Below are positions 5,865 to 14,589 of a DNA stretch of 14,589 nucleotides, piece by piece (position 1 is the first letter of the stretch; the number at the start of each line of letters is the position of its first letter). This DNA comes from an uncultured Oscillospiraceae bacterium (lineage in GTDB: Bacteria > Bacillota_A > Clostridia > Oscillospirales > Oscillospiraceae). The stretch covers positions 1 to 14,589 of the forward strand of contig CAKTZK010000038.1 in NCBI GenBank assembly GCA_934635515.1. Reading direction: 5' to 3'. The notes under the pieces are model-generated. The model worked only from the letters and a program-made list of their open reading frames with translations, had not been told where the DNA came from and searched no databases. The position numbers and the translations under genes are program-made.

Positions 5865-6731
5865 TTGAAACCAGTATTAGAAGTTAAGGCTCTCACGCAC
5901 ACCTATAGTGCGGGGACACCTTTTGAGCACAAAGCCATTGAAGATGTAAACCTGGAGGTGATGCCGGGGGAGTTCCTGGGCATCATCGGCCACACCGGGT
6001 CGGGAAAGTCCACCCTGATCCAGCACCTGAACGGGCTGCTGCGCCCCACCGGCGGGCAGCTGCTGCTGGACGGAGAGGATATATGGGCCAAGCCCAAGGA
6101 GATCCGCAAGGTGCGCTTCCAGGTGGGGCTGGTGTTCCAGTACCCGGAGTACCAGCTCTTTGAGGAGACCGTATTCAAGGATATCGCCTTCGGCCCCAAG
6201 AACATGGGTCTGGAGGGCGAGGAGGTAGAGCGCCGGGTGCGCCAGGCGGCGGCCTTCGCCGGCATTGACGAGGAGATGCTGGAAAAGTCTCCCTTTGACC
6301 TCTCCGGCGGACAGAAACGCCGGGTAGCCATCGCCGGGGTCATCGCCATGGAGCCCAAGGTGCTGATTTTGGACGAGCCCACCGCGGGCCTGGACCCCCG
6401 GGGCCGGGAGGCCATCTTGGCCCAGCTGCGCTCGTATCATAAGCAGAAGGGCAACACCGTCATTCTGGTGAGCCACTCCATGGAGGAGGTGGCCCGGAAT
6501 GTGGACCGTATCATCGTTATGAGCCACGCCCACAAGCTGATGGACGGCACTCCGGAGGAGATTTTTTCCCGGGCAAACGAGCTTTTGCAGGTGGGTCTGG
6601 ATGTGCCCCAGGTAACGAAGGTAGCCATGGAGCTGCAGAAGCGGGGCCTGCTGCCGGACAGCAGTGTATACACCATTGACGAGCTGGTGCGCCGCCTCCT
6701 GGCGCTGAAGGGGGGCGAGGCGGCATGCTGA
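5865..6731 (+). CDS. ecfA2: Energy-coupling factor (ECF) transporter ATPase EcfA2
   Basis: This 288-aa protein is the partner ATPase to EcfA1. Visible are Walker A GHTGSGKS (42-49), Q loop FQYPEYQ (Gln92), signature LSGGQKR (146-152), Walker B LILDEPTAGLDP (Asp170, Glu171) and switch His204. FQYPEYQLFEETV is a hallmark of EcfA2. The first residues (KPVLEVKALTHTY) match the usual EcfA2 N-terminus, so the likely start is the TTG at 5865 with GGGG (5851-5854) upstream. No ATG lies in a better place; an in-frame TTG at 5832 lies inside ecfA1 and has no ribosome site. The stop overlaps the ecfT start by 7 nt, implying translational coupling and fixed stoichiometry. Confidence 0.92.
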   Translation: MKPVLEVKALTHTYSAGTPFEHKAIEDVNLEVMPGEFLGIIGHTGSGKSTLIQHLNGLLRPTGGQLLLDGEDIWAKPKEIRKVRFQVGLVFQYPEYQLFEETVFKDIAFGPKNMGLEGEEVERRVRQAAAFAGIDEEMLEKSPFDLSGGQKRRVAIAGVIAMEPKVLILDEPTAGLDPRGREAILAQLRSYHKQKGNTVILVSHSMEEVARNVDRIIVMSHAHKLMDGTPEEIFSRANELLQVGLDVPQVTKVAMELQKRGLLPDSSVYTIDELVRRLLALKGGEAAC

Positions 6732-7531
6732 AGGATATTACCCTGGGCCAGTTTTTCCCCGGGAACACCATTGTTCACCGGCTGGACCCCCGTACAAAGC
6801 TGCTGGCGGTGATCCTGTATATCGTGGCCCTGTTCACCGCGGACAGCGTGCTGACCTATGCCATCGTTGCGGTGGTGCTGGCGGTGTGCATCCTGGTGTC
6901 CAAGGTGCCCTTTAAGTCCCTGACCAAGGGCCTCAAGCCCATCCTCATCATCGTGCTGTTCACGGCCATTATGAATCTGTTTTTCACCAAGGGTACGCCC
7001 GTGTGCGATGTGTGGCTGCTGCGGCACATCACCTGGGAGGGCCTGGTTGCGGCGGTGAAGATGCTGCTGCGTATTGTGATGCTCATAATGGGGACCTTCC
7101 TGCTGACCTATACCACCAGCCCCATCGCTCTGACGGACGGACTGGAGTCGCTGCTGGGCTTTTTGAAGAAGATCAAGGTGCCGGTCCATGAACTGAGCAT
7201 GATGATGTCCATTGCCCTGCGTTTTATCCCCACCCTCATTGAGGAGACAGATAAAATTATGTCCGCCCAAAAGGCCCGGGGCGCGGACTTTGAATCCGGA
7301 AACATTTTCCAGCGGGCCAAGGCTCTGGTGCCCATTCTGGTGCCGCTGTTCATCTCCGCATTCCGCCGGGCCGACGAGCTGGCCACGGCTATGGAGTGCC
7401 GGTGCTACCACGGCGGCGAGGGCCGCACGGCTCTGCATGTGCTGCGGTATAAGACGGCGGACTGGCTGGTGCTGGCAGGCTTCGCGGTGCTGATGGCGGG
7501 CATTATCGCCCTGCGGCACTTCGGCCTGTAA
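6725..7531 (+). CDS. ecfT: ECF transporter transmembrane protein EcfT
   Basis: This 268-aa membrane scaffold connects the EcfA1/A2 ATPases to interchangeable substrate-binding S components. The N-terminal HRLDPRTKLLAV motif is typical. Hydrophobic segments lie around 25-60, 70-88, 107-130, 200-212 and 248-264. Two cytoplasmic coupling motifs are expected in EcfT. The first is AQKARGADFESGN with Ala-Arg-Gly at 184-186. The second reads AMECRCYHGGEGRT with Cys-Arg-Cys at 225-227 in place of Ala-Arg-Gly, keeping the central Arg that contacts the ATPase groove. No S-component gene is in the window, so this is a shared (group II) module serving several S proteins encoded elsewhere. truA follows after 25 nt. 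Confidence 0.93.
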   Translation: MLKDITLGQFFPGNTIVHRLDPRTKLLAVILYIVALFTADSVLTYAIVAVVLAVCILVSKVPFKSLTKGLKPILIIVLFTAIMNLFFTKGTPVCDVWLLRHITWEGLVAAVKMLLRIVMLIMGTFLLTYTTSPIALTDGLESLLGFLKKIKVPVHELSMMMSIALRFIPTLIEETDKIMSAQKARGADFESGNIFQRAKALVPILVPLFISAFRRADELATAMECRCYHGGEGRTALHVLRYKTADWLVLAGFAVLMAGIIALRHFGL

Positions 7532-7556
7532 AATAAGTAAGAGGAAAGGATACGCT

Positions 7557-8324
7557 ATGCGGAATATTGCCCTGGTACTGATGTATAACGGCACCGCCTA
7601 CCACGGCTGGCAGGTGCAGAAAACCGAAATTTCCGTGGCGGAGACCCTGGAGAGGGGCCTTTCCATGGTGTGCGGCGAGAAGATCAAGTGCGTGGGCTGC
7701 GGCCGCACCGATGCCGGCGTACACGCGGAATACTATGTGGCCAATTTTCATACCAATTCCCGCATTCCCGTGGAGCGCATCCCCTTTGCGGTGAACACGC
7801 ATATTCCCGAGGACATTGTAGTGCGTCGAGCCTTTGAGGTGGCGGAGGATTTTAACGCTATCGGCTCCTGCATAAAAAAAGAGTATACCTACCGTATTTA
7901 TAACTCCCGCATTAAAAACCCATTCTATGTCCACCGGGCCTATTTCTATCCCAAGAGGCTGGACGAGACGCTCATGGATCGTGCGGCCCGGATGTTTGAG
8001 GGGACCCATGACTTTGCTGCGGTGCGGTCTGTGGGGACCAATGTGAAAAGCACGGTACGCACCATCTATTATTGCCGCGTGGAGCGCCGGGGAGAGCTGC
8101 TGGAGCTGAAGGTGTGCGCCAACGGATTCCTATATAATATGGTGCGGGCCATCACGGGCACGGTGCTCTATGCCGCCGAGGGAAAGCTGCTGCCGGAGGA
8201 TATTCCGGCGATCCTGGACTCGGGCAACCGCACCCTGGCCGGGCCCACGGCGCCGCCGGGCGGTCTGTATCTGACCCGGGTTTGGTATGAGGATGAAAGA
8301 CTGAATGGAACAGATGAGATTTGA
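7557..8324 (+). CDS. truA: tRNA pseudouridine(38-40) synthase TruA
   Basis: This 255-aa cytosolic enzyme isomerises uridines 38-40 in the anticodon stem-loop of tRNAs. The catalytic aspartate is Asp52 in GCGRTDAGVHA. Other TruA features are YNGTAYHGWQVQ near the N-terminus, NPFYVHRAYF in the middle, and GFLYNMVRAITGTV near the C-terminus. Length is normal for the family. The start is an ATG preceded by AGGAAAGGA (7542-7550). The ecf-truA order is widely conserved in Bacillota. The 3' end overlaps the next gene by 20 nt in another frame. Confidence 0.95.
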   Translation: MRNIALVLMYNGTAYHGWQVQKTEISVAETLERGLSMVCGEKIKCVGCGRTDAGVHAEYYVANFHTNSRIPVERIPFAVNTHIPEDIVVRRAFEVAEDFNAIGSCIKKEYTYRIYNSRIKNPFYVHRAYFYPKRLDETLMDRAARMFEGTHDFAAVRSVGTNVKSTVRTIYYCRVERRGELLELKVCANGFLYNMVRAITGTVLYAAEGKLLPEDIPAILDSGNRTLAGPTAPPGGLYLTRVWYEDERLNGTDEI

Positions 8325-9489
8325 ACAGGGCGACCTGCAGCAGGAGGAGCCCAAGCGCGTAAAAAAAAGACAGCCGCCCCGGCGAAAGCTGCGGGTGCTG
8401 CTGATCGTGATAGCCGCGGTGCTGGCGGCGGTGGCCGCCTTTGTGCTGCTGGACCGCACCGCCTTCGACGGTCTGCGCCGAAACATTGCCTATATGCAGG
8501 CGGAGAAGGACGAGAGCGGCTGCGCACGGCTGTATCAGTATAACAGCGACGGAAGCAGCCATTTTGCCGACCTGGACGGAAGCTTCCTGGTGGCCTCCGA
8601 CAGCGAGATCACCCTGCTGGATGACAAGGGAAACGCCGTTTACCACACGGCCCTGCAGTTCAGCCAGACGGCGGTGAGCGCCTGCGAAGGTATGGCGGCG
8701 GTGTATGAGATCGGCGGACGGACCCTGTATCTGCTGGATGGCAAGGGCCTGGTGCGGCAGATGGATCTGGACGGGGATATCTTCTCCGTGCAGATGGGCC
8801 GGGACGGCCGGTTTGCCGTGACCCTGAAAAAAACAGGATATAAAACCACCGTGTCCGTCTATAATGGCAAGGGTGAGCCGCTGTACGACTTTAATTCGGC
8901 CCAGAATTACCTGCTGACCGCCGCCGTGTCGGAAAACGGGAAATATATGGCGGCAGCCGCCATGAGCCAGGACAGCGGCAGCTTTGTCAGCTCTCTGCAA
9001 ATTTATAAGCTTACCTCCGAGGCCATGCAGGCCCAGGGAGCTATGGAGGGCGGCGTGTATGAGTTGGGCACGGCAGACGGCCGGTTTTGCGCCGCCACGG
9101 ATAAGGCGCTGTACTTTGTGAAGACCGACGGCTCCGTGACTTCTTATGATTTTCAGGGCGCCAGCCTGTCACGGTGCGGCCTGGGGGCGGATAAGTTCGC
9201 CGCGGTGCTGCTGGAGAACTACGCCTCCGGCGGCCAGACCCACCTGGCCACGGTGAATACCGCCGGGGAGGAGATCGCCGCCCTGACCGTGGACAGCGAG
9301 GTGCTGGACATGTCGGCGGCGGGACGGTACCTGGCGGTGCTTTACAGTAATAAGCTGGTGATCTACGACCAGAGGCTGCGGGAGTGCGCCGTGCTGGAGG
9401 ACGTAAGCTCTGCCCGGCGGGTGCTCATGCGCAGCGACGGATCGGCCGTGCTGGCGGGGACCAATGCCGCCAGCCTGTACTTGCCGTAA
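8305..9489 (+). CDS. DUF5711-family membrane-anchored protein, probable beta-propeller
   Basis: The product has 394 aa. A basic, proline-rich cytosolic start (to residue 29) is followed by a single transmembrane helix (about 30-49, VLLIVIAAVLAAVAAFVLL). The long remainder should be outside the cell. The outer part contains repeated blocks of about 40 residues with the pattern of short hydrophobic strand, D/N-G turn, strand (FADLDGSFLVASDSEITLLDDKG, YLLDGKG, QMGRDGRFAVTL, AVSENGKYMAAA, LGTADGRFCAATD, VLMRSDGSAVLAG). This is the rhythm of a beta-propeller such as PQQ- or WD-like proteins. I recall DUF5711 proteins of this architecture in Clostridia; their function is not known. The start overlaps truA by 20 nt, so translation is coupled; an ATG at 8314 is an alternative. 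It is followed by cvpA, hinting at an envelope role. Confidence 0.75.
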   Translation: MEQMRFEQGDLQQEEPKRVKKRQPPRRKLRVLLIVIAAVLAAVAAFVLLDRTAFDGLRRNIAYMQAEKDESGCARLYQYNSDGSSHFADLDGSFLVASDSEITLLDDKGNAVYHTALQFSQTAVSACEGMAAVYEIGGRTLYLLDGKGLVRQMDLDGDIFSVQMGRDGRFAVTLKKTGYKTTVSVYNGKGEPLYDFNSAQNYLLTAAVSENGKYMAAAAMSQDSGSFVSSLQIYKLTSEAMQAQGAMEGGVYELGTADGRFCAATDKALYFVKTDGSVTSYDFQGASLSRCGLGADKFAAVLLENYASGGQTHLATVNTAGEEIAALTVDSEVLDMSAAGRYLAVLYSNKLVIYDQRLRECAVLEDVSSARRVLMRSDGSAVLAGTNAASLYLP

Positions 9490-9498
9490 AGGAGACGG

Positions 9499-10140
9499 AT
9501 GCGTATGATTTGGTTGGATCTGGTGATCGTGGGCGTGCTGCTGCTGGGCCTGGGCATCGGCGCCAAGCGGGGTTTTTTGCAGACCCTGGGCAGCGTGGCG
9601 GCTACGCTGGTGTCCTTCATAGGAGCCGGGATCGCCGCCGGGGCTTTTTCGGGTACGGTGGCCAAGTGGATACGCCCCATCCTGGAAAGGAAGCTGGAAA
9701 ATAAAGGTGTTTCCGGTGCCAGTGTCGGGTCCATGGTGGAGCAGGCGGGGTTCTTTGGCGACACCGCCCAGCGCATCACGGACAGCATCGGTACCATAGT
9801 GAAAGAGACCAAGGAGACCATGGTGGCCGCCGTCACCGACGGCATTGCCCAGTCCATTGCCTATGCGCTGGTATATTTGGCGGCATTTGTGATACTGATG
9901 CTGCTGTGCAGGCTCCTGCTTCGGATGCTGAAGCTGGCGGGAAGGCTGCCGGGGCTGCGCACCCTGAATTTGGTGGGCGGCGGCGCGCTGGGGCTGGCCG
10001 TGGCGGTATTGCTGGTATTTCTGGCCGTGTGGGTGCTGCAGAGATTGCAGCTGGTCATCACGGAGGATATGGTGCAGCAGTCCGCTTTGCTGCAATTTTT
10101 CGTGGGGCAGTCCCCTATGGACTGGTTCACATCGCTGTAA
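9499..10140 (+). CDS. CvpA-family membrane protein
   Basis: The 213-aa polytopic membrane protein begins like CvpA/YshB proteins: WLDLVIVGVLLLGLGIGAKRGFLQTLGS, a helix with the typical G-x-x-RGF turn. Further helices lie around 32-52, 118-142 (IAYALVYLAAFVILMLLCRLLLRML) and 156-180 (LVGGGALGLAVAVLLVFLAVWVL). A longer middle loop (55-115) is predicted to be soluble. CvpA was first linked to colicin V production in E. coli and is a general envelope or stress factor; the molecular role is unresolved. GGAG (9491-9494) lies 4 nt before ATG 9499 and 10 nt before ATG 9505, so the shorter start is also possible. The gap to the DUF5711 gene is 9 nt. Confidence 0.82.
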   Translation: MRMIWLDLVIVGVLLLGLGIGAKRGFLQTLGSVAATLVSFIGAGIAAGAFSGTVAKWIRPILERKLENKGVSGASVGSMVEQAGFFGDTAQRITDSIGTIVKETKETMVAAVTDGIAQSIAYALVYLAAFVILMLLCRLLLRMLKLAGRLPGLRTLNLVGGGALGLAVAVLLVFLAVWVLQRLQLVITEDMVQQSALLQFFVGQSPMDWFTSL

Positions 10141-10188
10141 ACCCAAAGTCCATCCCCGGGTGGGGTGGCAGGAAAAACGGAGGAAACT

Positions 10189-12528
<2,340 letters not shown>

Positions 12529-12538
12529 GGAGGCGCTT

Positions 12539-12748
12539 ATGCTGTTTCGCAAAAAAATTGACCCCCGCTGCGCCTACTGCGTAAAGGGGACCCGCATCAG
12601 CGACAGGGAGGTGGCCTGCGTAAAATGCGGCGTGGTGGCGGCGGAGCACCATTGCAGTGCGTTCCGCTACGACCCCCTGAAGCGGGTGCCGCCCCGGCCT
12701 GTGAAGCTGCACACCGGGGATTTGAAGCAGGAGGATTTTGACCTGTAA
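12539..12748 (+). CDS. Small zinc-ribbon protein (69 aa)
   Basis: It starts 10 nt after the Clp gene with a strong GGAGG (12528-12532). CxYC (CAYC) and CVKCG form a four-cysteine zinc site in the first half, followed by EHHCSAFRYDPLKRVPP, which may add ligands. The C-terminal third is polar and probably flexible (DLKQEDFDL). Short proteins of this type accompany core operons in Clostridia, but no function is assigned. Both the Clp protein before it and the EFR1 protein after it carry cysteine-metal motifs. A role as adaptor for the Clp unfoldase or in metal/redox sensing is only a guess from order. Confidence 0.75.
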   Translation: MLFRKKIDPRCAYCVKGTRISDREVACVKCGVVAAEHHCSAFRYDPLKRVPPRPVKLHTGDLKQEDFDL

Positions 12749-12760
12749 GGAGGGCGCACC

Positions 12761-13591
12761 ATGAAACTGAAAAAGGTTTGGGCCGTGTACTTCAGCGGTA
12801 CCGGTACTACCCGGCGCACGGTGGAGCGCATCGCCGGAGATATAGCGGCCCGGCTGGGCCTGCCGGTGCAGAGCGTGGATTTTTCCCGTCCTGCCCTGCG
12901 GCAGGAGACACTGCGCTTTTCTGACACGGATCTGGTCGTGTTCGGCACCCCGGTGTACGCCGGGCGCGTGCCCAATGTGCTGCTGCCGTTTTTGCAGGAG
13001 AAGATCGTGGGCGGCGGCGCGCTGGCGGTGCCCGTGGTGCTGTTTGGCAACCGAAACTATGATGACGCCCTTATGGAGCTGCGAAACATCTTGATTGCCG
13101 ACGGCCTGCGCCCCATAGCCGCCGGGGCCTTCGTGGGGGAGCACTCCTTCTCCCGCGTGCTGGGACAGGGACGGCCCGACGCCGAAGACCGGGCGCTGAT
13201 GGACGAATTTGCCGCCCAGACGGCAGAATTGGCGGCGGGACTGGAAGCCGTCCCGCAGACCCCCGTGGCCGTGGGCGGTCAGGAGCCCATCCGCCCCTAC
13301 TATACGCCCCGGGACCGGGCCGGAAGCCCCATCAATATATTAAAGGTGAAGCCAAAAACGGATATGACCCGCTGCGGCGGCTGCGGCCTGTGCGCCGAGA
13401 TCTGCCCCATGGGATCTATCGACCCGGCGGATGTGTCGGCGGTCCGGGGCATCTGCATCAAGTGCTGTGCCTGCGTCAAGGGCTGCCCCACCGGGGCCAA
13501 GTTCTTCGACGACGCGGGATATCTGTATCACCAGCACGAGTTGGAGGCGGAGTACGCCCGTCCGGCGGAGAATGAAGTGTTTTACTTATAA
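12761..13591 (+). CDS. EFR1-family protein: flavodoxin-like domain plus two [4Fe-4S] ferredoxin clusters
   Basis: The product has 276 aa. The N-terminal part begins WAVYFSGTGTTRRTVERIA, a flavodoxin-type FMN phosphate loop (11-17), and continues with VVFGTPVYAGRVPN, a typical flavodoxin second-loop segment. The C-terminal part has two ferredoxin motifs, Cys205/208/211/215 and Cys232/235/238/242, each ending in Cys-Pro. It probably passes electrons between a low-potential iron-sulfur donor and a flavin within one soluble protein; the partner is unknown. GGAGGG lies just before ATG 12761, and the gap to the small zinc protein is 12 nt. It is the last gene of the operon, ending 17 nt before the terminator stem. 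Confidence 0.88.
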   Translation: MKLKKVWAVYFSGTGTTRRTVERIAGDIAARLGLPVQSVDFSRPALRQETLRFSDTDLVVFGTPVYAGRVPNVLLPFLQEKIVGGGALAVPVVLFGNRNYDDALMELRNILIADGLRPIAAGAFVGEHSFSRVLGQGRPDAEDRALMDEFAAQTAELAAGLEAVPQTPVAVGGQEPIRPYYTPRDRAGSPINILKVKPKTDMTRCGGCGLCAEICPMGSIDPADVSAVRGICIKCCACVKGCPTGAKFFDDAGYLYHQHELEAEYARPAENEVFYL

Positions 13592-13608
13592 TTATGACAA
13601 ATCACATA

Positions 13609-13638
13609 AAAGCCGCCCCCGGCAGTGGGGGCGGCTTT
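13609..13638. terminator. Bidirectional terminator between convergent genes
   Basis: A 12-bp stem (13609-13620 with 13627-13638, AAAGCCGCCCCC and its complement) closes a 6-nt loop. It ends the long plus-strand operon. On the minus strand it lies 3 nt beyond the nucleotidase stop codon and is followed by TTTATGTGATTTG. The T runs on both sides are short, but the GC-rich core is very stable. Confidence 0.88.
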
Positions 13639-13641
13639 GTG

Positions 13642-14331
13642 TTAGGGGTCCGCGATAGGCAGCAGCTCCAGCAGGTCCCGAATTTCATAGTCGATGCGCA
13701 GGCCATCGGGCCGGGCCAGGCCCTGGGGATTATACCAGCAGCAGGGAATGCCGTAGTTGTTGGCTCCCCGCAGATCGCTAGAGGGGGAGTCCCCGATAAG
13801 CAGGCAATTTTCCCGGGTGATGCCGGGAATGCGGGAGAAAACATAGTCGAAGTAGGCCACAGAGGGCTTGCTGGCCCCGGCTTCCTCGGAGATGAAAGCA
13901 TCACAGATGTAGGGATGGATGTCGCTGGCGGACAGGCGGGCCTTCTGCACGGCGGCCACGGCATTGGTCACGATGTAGAGCCTGTGGCTTTCGGCCAGGG
14001 TCCGGCAGACCTCCAGGGCGTGGGGCAGCAGGACGGTGTTGGTGGCCAGGGTGTCCAGGTGGATCTTGTTGCACAGCACCGGGTCGGCCTGCAGCCCGGC
14101 CCGCTCCAGAAACAGGCGGAATCGCTCCACAACCAGGAAATCCTTGGTACATTCGCCCCGGTCAAAGGCGGACCACATTTCCGCATTGGACTGCTCGTAG
14201 ACCCGGAAAAGCTCCGGTGTATCCGGCAGGCGGCAGACACGGCATGTTTCGCTGAAGGCCCGGCGGTTGCCTGCGTCAAAATTAAATAAGGTATTGTCTG
14301 CGTCGAATAATAGGATGGGATAGGGTGTCAT
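13642..14331 (-). CDS. YjjG/YfnB-type HAD hydrolase (noncanonical pyrimidine nucleotidase)
   Basis: This 229-aa cytosolic phosphatase of the haloacid dehalogenase superfamily probably dephosphorylates nucleoside monophosphates, including modified pyrimidines, as a house-cleaning enzyme. The motifs are in order: I DADNT (Asp10 nucleophile, Asp12 acid/base), II VTN (Thr122), III ASKPS (Lys155), IV GDSPSSD (Asp181, Asp186). A helical cap (about 20-90) sits between motifs I and II. The phrase EEAGASKPSVAYFDYVF matches the YjjG/YfnB subgroup. The start is the ATG at 14331 with AAGGAG about 9 nt upstream on the minus strand. It has its own promoter and converges on the main operon at the shared terminator. 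Confidence 0.88.
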   Translation of the reverse strand: MTPYPILLFDADNTLFNFDAGNRRAFSETCRVCRLPDTPELFRVYEQSNAEMWSAFDRGECTKDFLVVERFRLFLERAGLQADPVLCNKIHLDTLATNTVLLPHALEVCRTLAESHRLYIVTNAVAAVQKARLSASDIHPYICDAFISEEAGASKPSVAYFDYVFSRIPGITRENCLLIGDSPSSDLRGANNYGIPCCWYNPQGLARPDGLRIDYEIRDLLELLPIADP

Positions 14332-14360
14332 AGGGCCATTCTCCTTGTGAATTTGCCCTC

Positions 14361-14389
14361 ATTATAACACGGACTTATTCAAAAAGAAA
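14361..14389 (-). promoter_or_regulatory. Promoter of the HAD nucleotidase gene
   Basis: On the minus strand, a perfect -10 TATAAT (14361-14366) is preceded by the extended element TG (TGTTATAAT). The matching -35 position, 17 nt upstream, reads TTTCTT and is weak, so the promoter relies on the extended -10. The start codon lies about 25 nt downstream of the predicted start site. Confidence 0.65.
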
Positions 14390-14438
14390 GAGCATAAGTA
14401 TAAGTGAAGACAGGAATTAAAAAAAGTAAAAATAAGGG

Positions 14439-14467
14439 TTGACAACGGGCGAGGGGTGTGGTAAAGT
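14439..14467 (+). promoter_or_regulatory. Upstream tandem promoter (P1), probably of an rRNA/tRNA operon
   Basis: A perfect -35 TTGACA (14439-14444), a 17-nt spacer and a -10 TAAAGT (14462-14467) are preceded by an A-rich tract (14416-14436) that can act as an UP element. No coding sequence follows before the second promoter 107 nt downstream. The pair reads out of the window. Confidence 0.75.
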
Positions 14468-14545
14468 AACGAAGTCGTCGAGAGACGGGGCTGCGGAAGG
14501 CGGCAGAGAGCACTGAAAAAACTTGAAAAAAGTTGAAATTAGTGC

Positions 14546-14574
14546 TTGACATAGCTAACATAACGCAGTATAAT
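14546..14574 (+). promoter_or_regulatory. Downstream tandem promoter (P2), full consensus
   Basis: TTGACA (14546-14551), exactly 17 nt, then TATAAT (14569-14574): a complete consensus sigma-A promoter, preceded by A-rich repeats (GAAAAAACTTGAAAAAAGTTG, from about 14515). The predicted start is about 14581, 9 nt before the window ends. Two such promoters in tandem without an ORF are typical of rRNA operons in Bacillota, so a 16S rRNA gene is expected beyond the edge. This last point is inference. Confidence 0.8.
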
Positions 14575-14589
14575 AACAAATGTTCCGCA

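Noticed and set aside
6437..7594. Long open frame on the minus strand opposite ecfA2/ecfT
   Set aside because: It lies antisense to well-recognised genes. Its translation is rich in His, Gln and Arg with no domain, as expected from complementing GC-rich codons.

Overview
The window reads as chromosome from a Gram-positive gut-type Clostridia (Bacillota), probably of the Oscillospirales (Flavonifractor/Oscillibacter kind). The basis is the GC-rich core genes with strong GGAGG ribosome sites, the ecfA1-ecfA2-ecfT-truA order, and the neighbouring DUF5711, CvpA and EFR1-type genes. The taxonomic placement is inference. The sequence falls into three zones.

Zone 1 (1 to about 3547) is accessory DNA. 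It opens with the C-terminal end of an FtsK/SpoIIIE-type DNA translocase, of the sort used as coupling protein by integrative conjugative elements (ICEs), followed by a 57-aa small protein and a strong hairpin. Next comes a two-gene operon that is visibly AT-rich, with its own promoter, ribosome sites and terminator. The first gene is a compact superfamily 1 UvrD-like helicase fused to a RecB/Cas4-type PD-(D/E)XK nuclease. The second is a DEDDh exonuclease carrying two tandem zinc ribbons. I recognise the domains but not this pair as a named system. Its position at the tRNA-proximal end of what looks like an ICE suggests a cargo function such as anti-phage defence or DNA processing. This is the best candidate here for an undescribed system.

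The boundary (3437-3700) holds a bidirectional terminator, a long imperfect palindrome, and a tRNA-Pro(GGG) gene on the minus strand. The 3' end of the tRNA faces the accessory DNA. This is the usual arrangement for an element integrated at a tRNA 3' end, and base composition changes there.

Zone 2 (3764-13638) is one long plus-strand transcription unit. It starts at a good sigma-A promoter and ends at a GC-rich terminator, with gaps of at most 48 nt or short overlaps. Its order is: class I SAM-dependent RNA/DNA methyltransferase (RlmI/RlmK-like), small two-helix membrane protein, EcfA1, EcfA2 and EcfT (the shared energizing module of ECF vitamin/metal transporters; no S component is present here), TruA pseudouridine synthase, DUF5711 membrane-anchored propeller-like protein, CvpA-family membrane protein, ClpE-like AAA+ unfoldase with an N-terminal zinc finger, a 69-aa zinc-ribbon protein, and an EFR1-type flavodoxin/ferredoxin fusion protein.

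Zone 3 (13642-14589) has a convergent YjjG-type HAD nucleotidase on the minus strand with its own promoter. Divergent from it are two tandem, near-consensus sigma-A promoters reading out of the right edge, preceded by A-rich tracts. This looks like the P1/P2 region of an rRNA or tRNA operon whose gene lies beyond the window.
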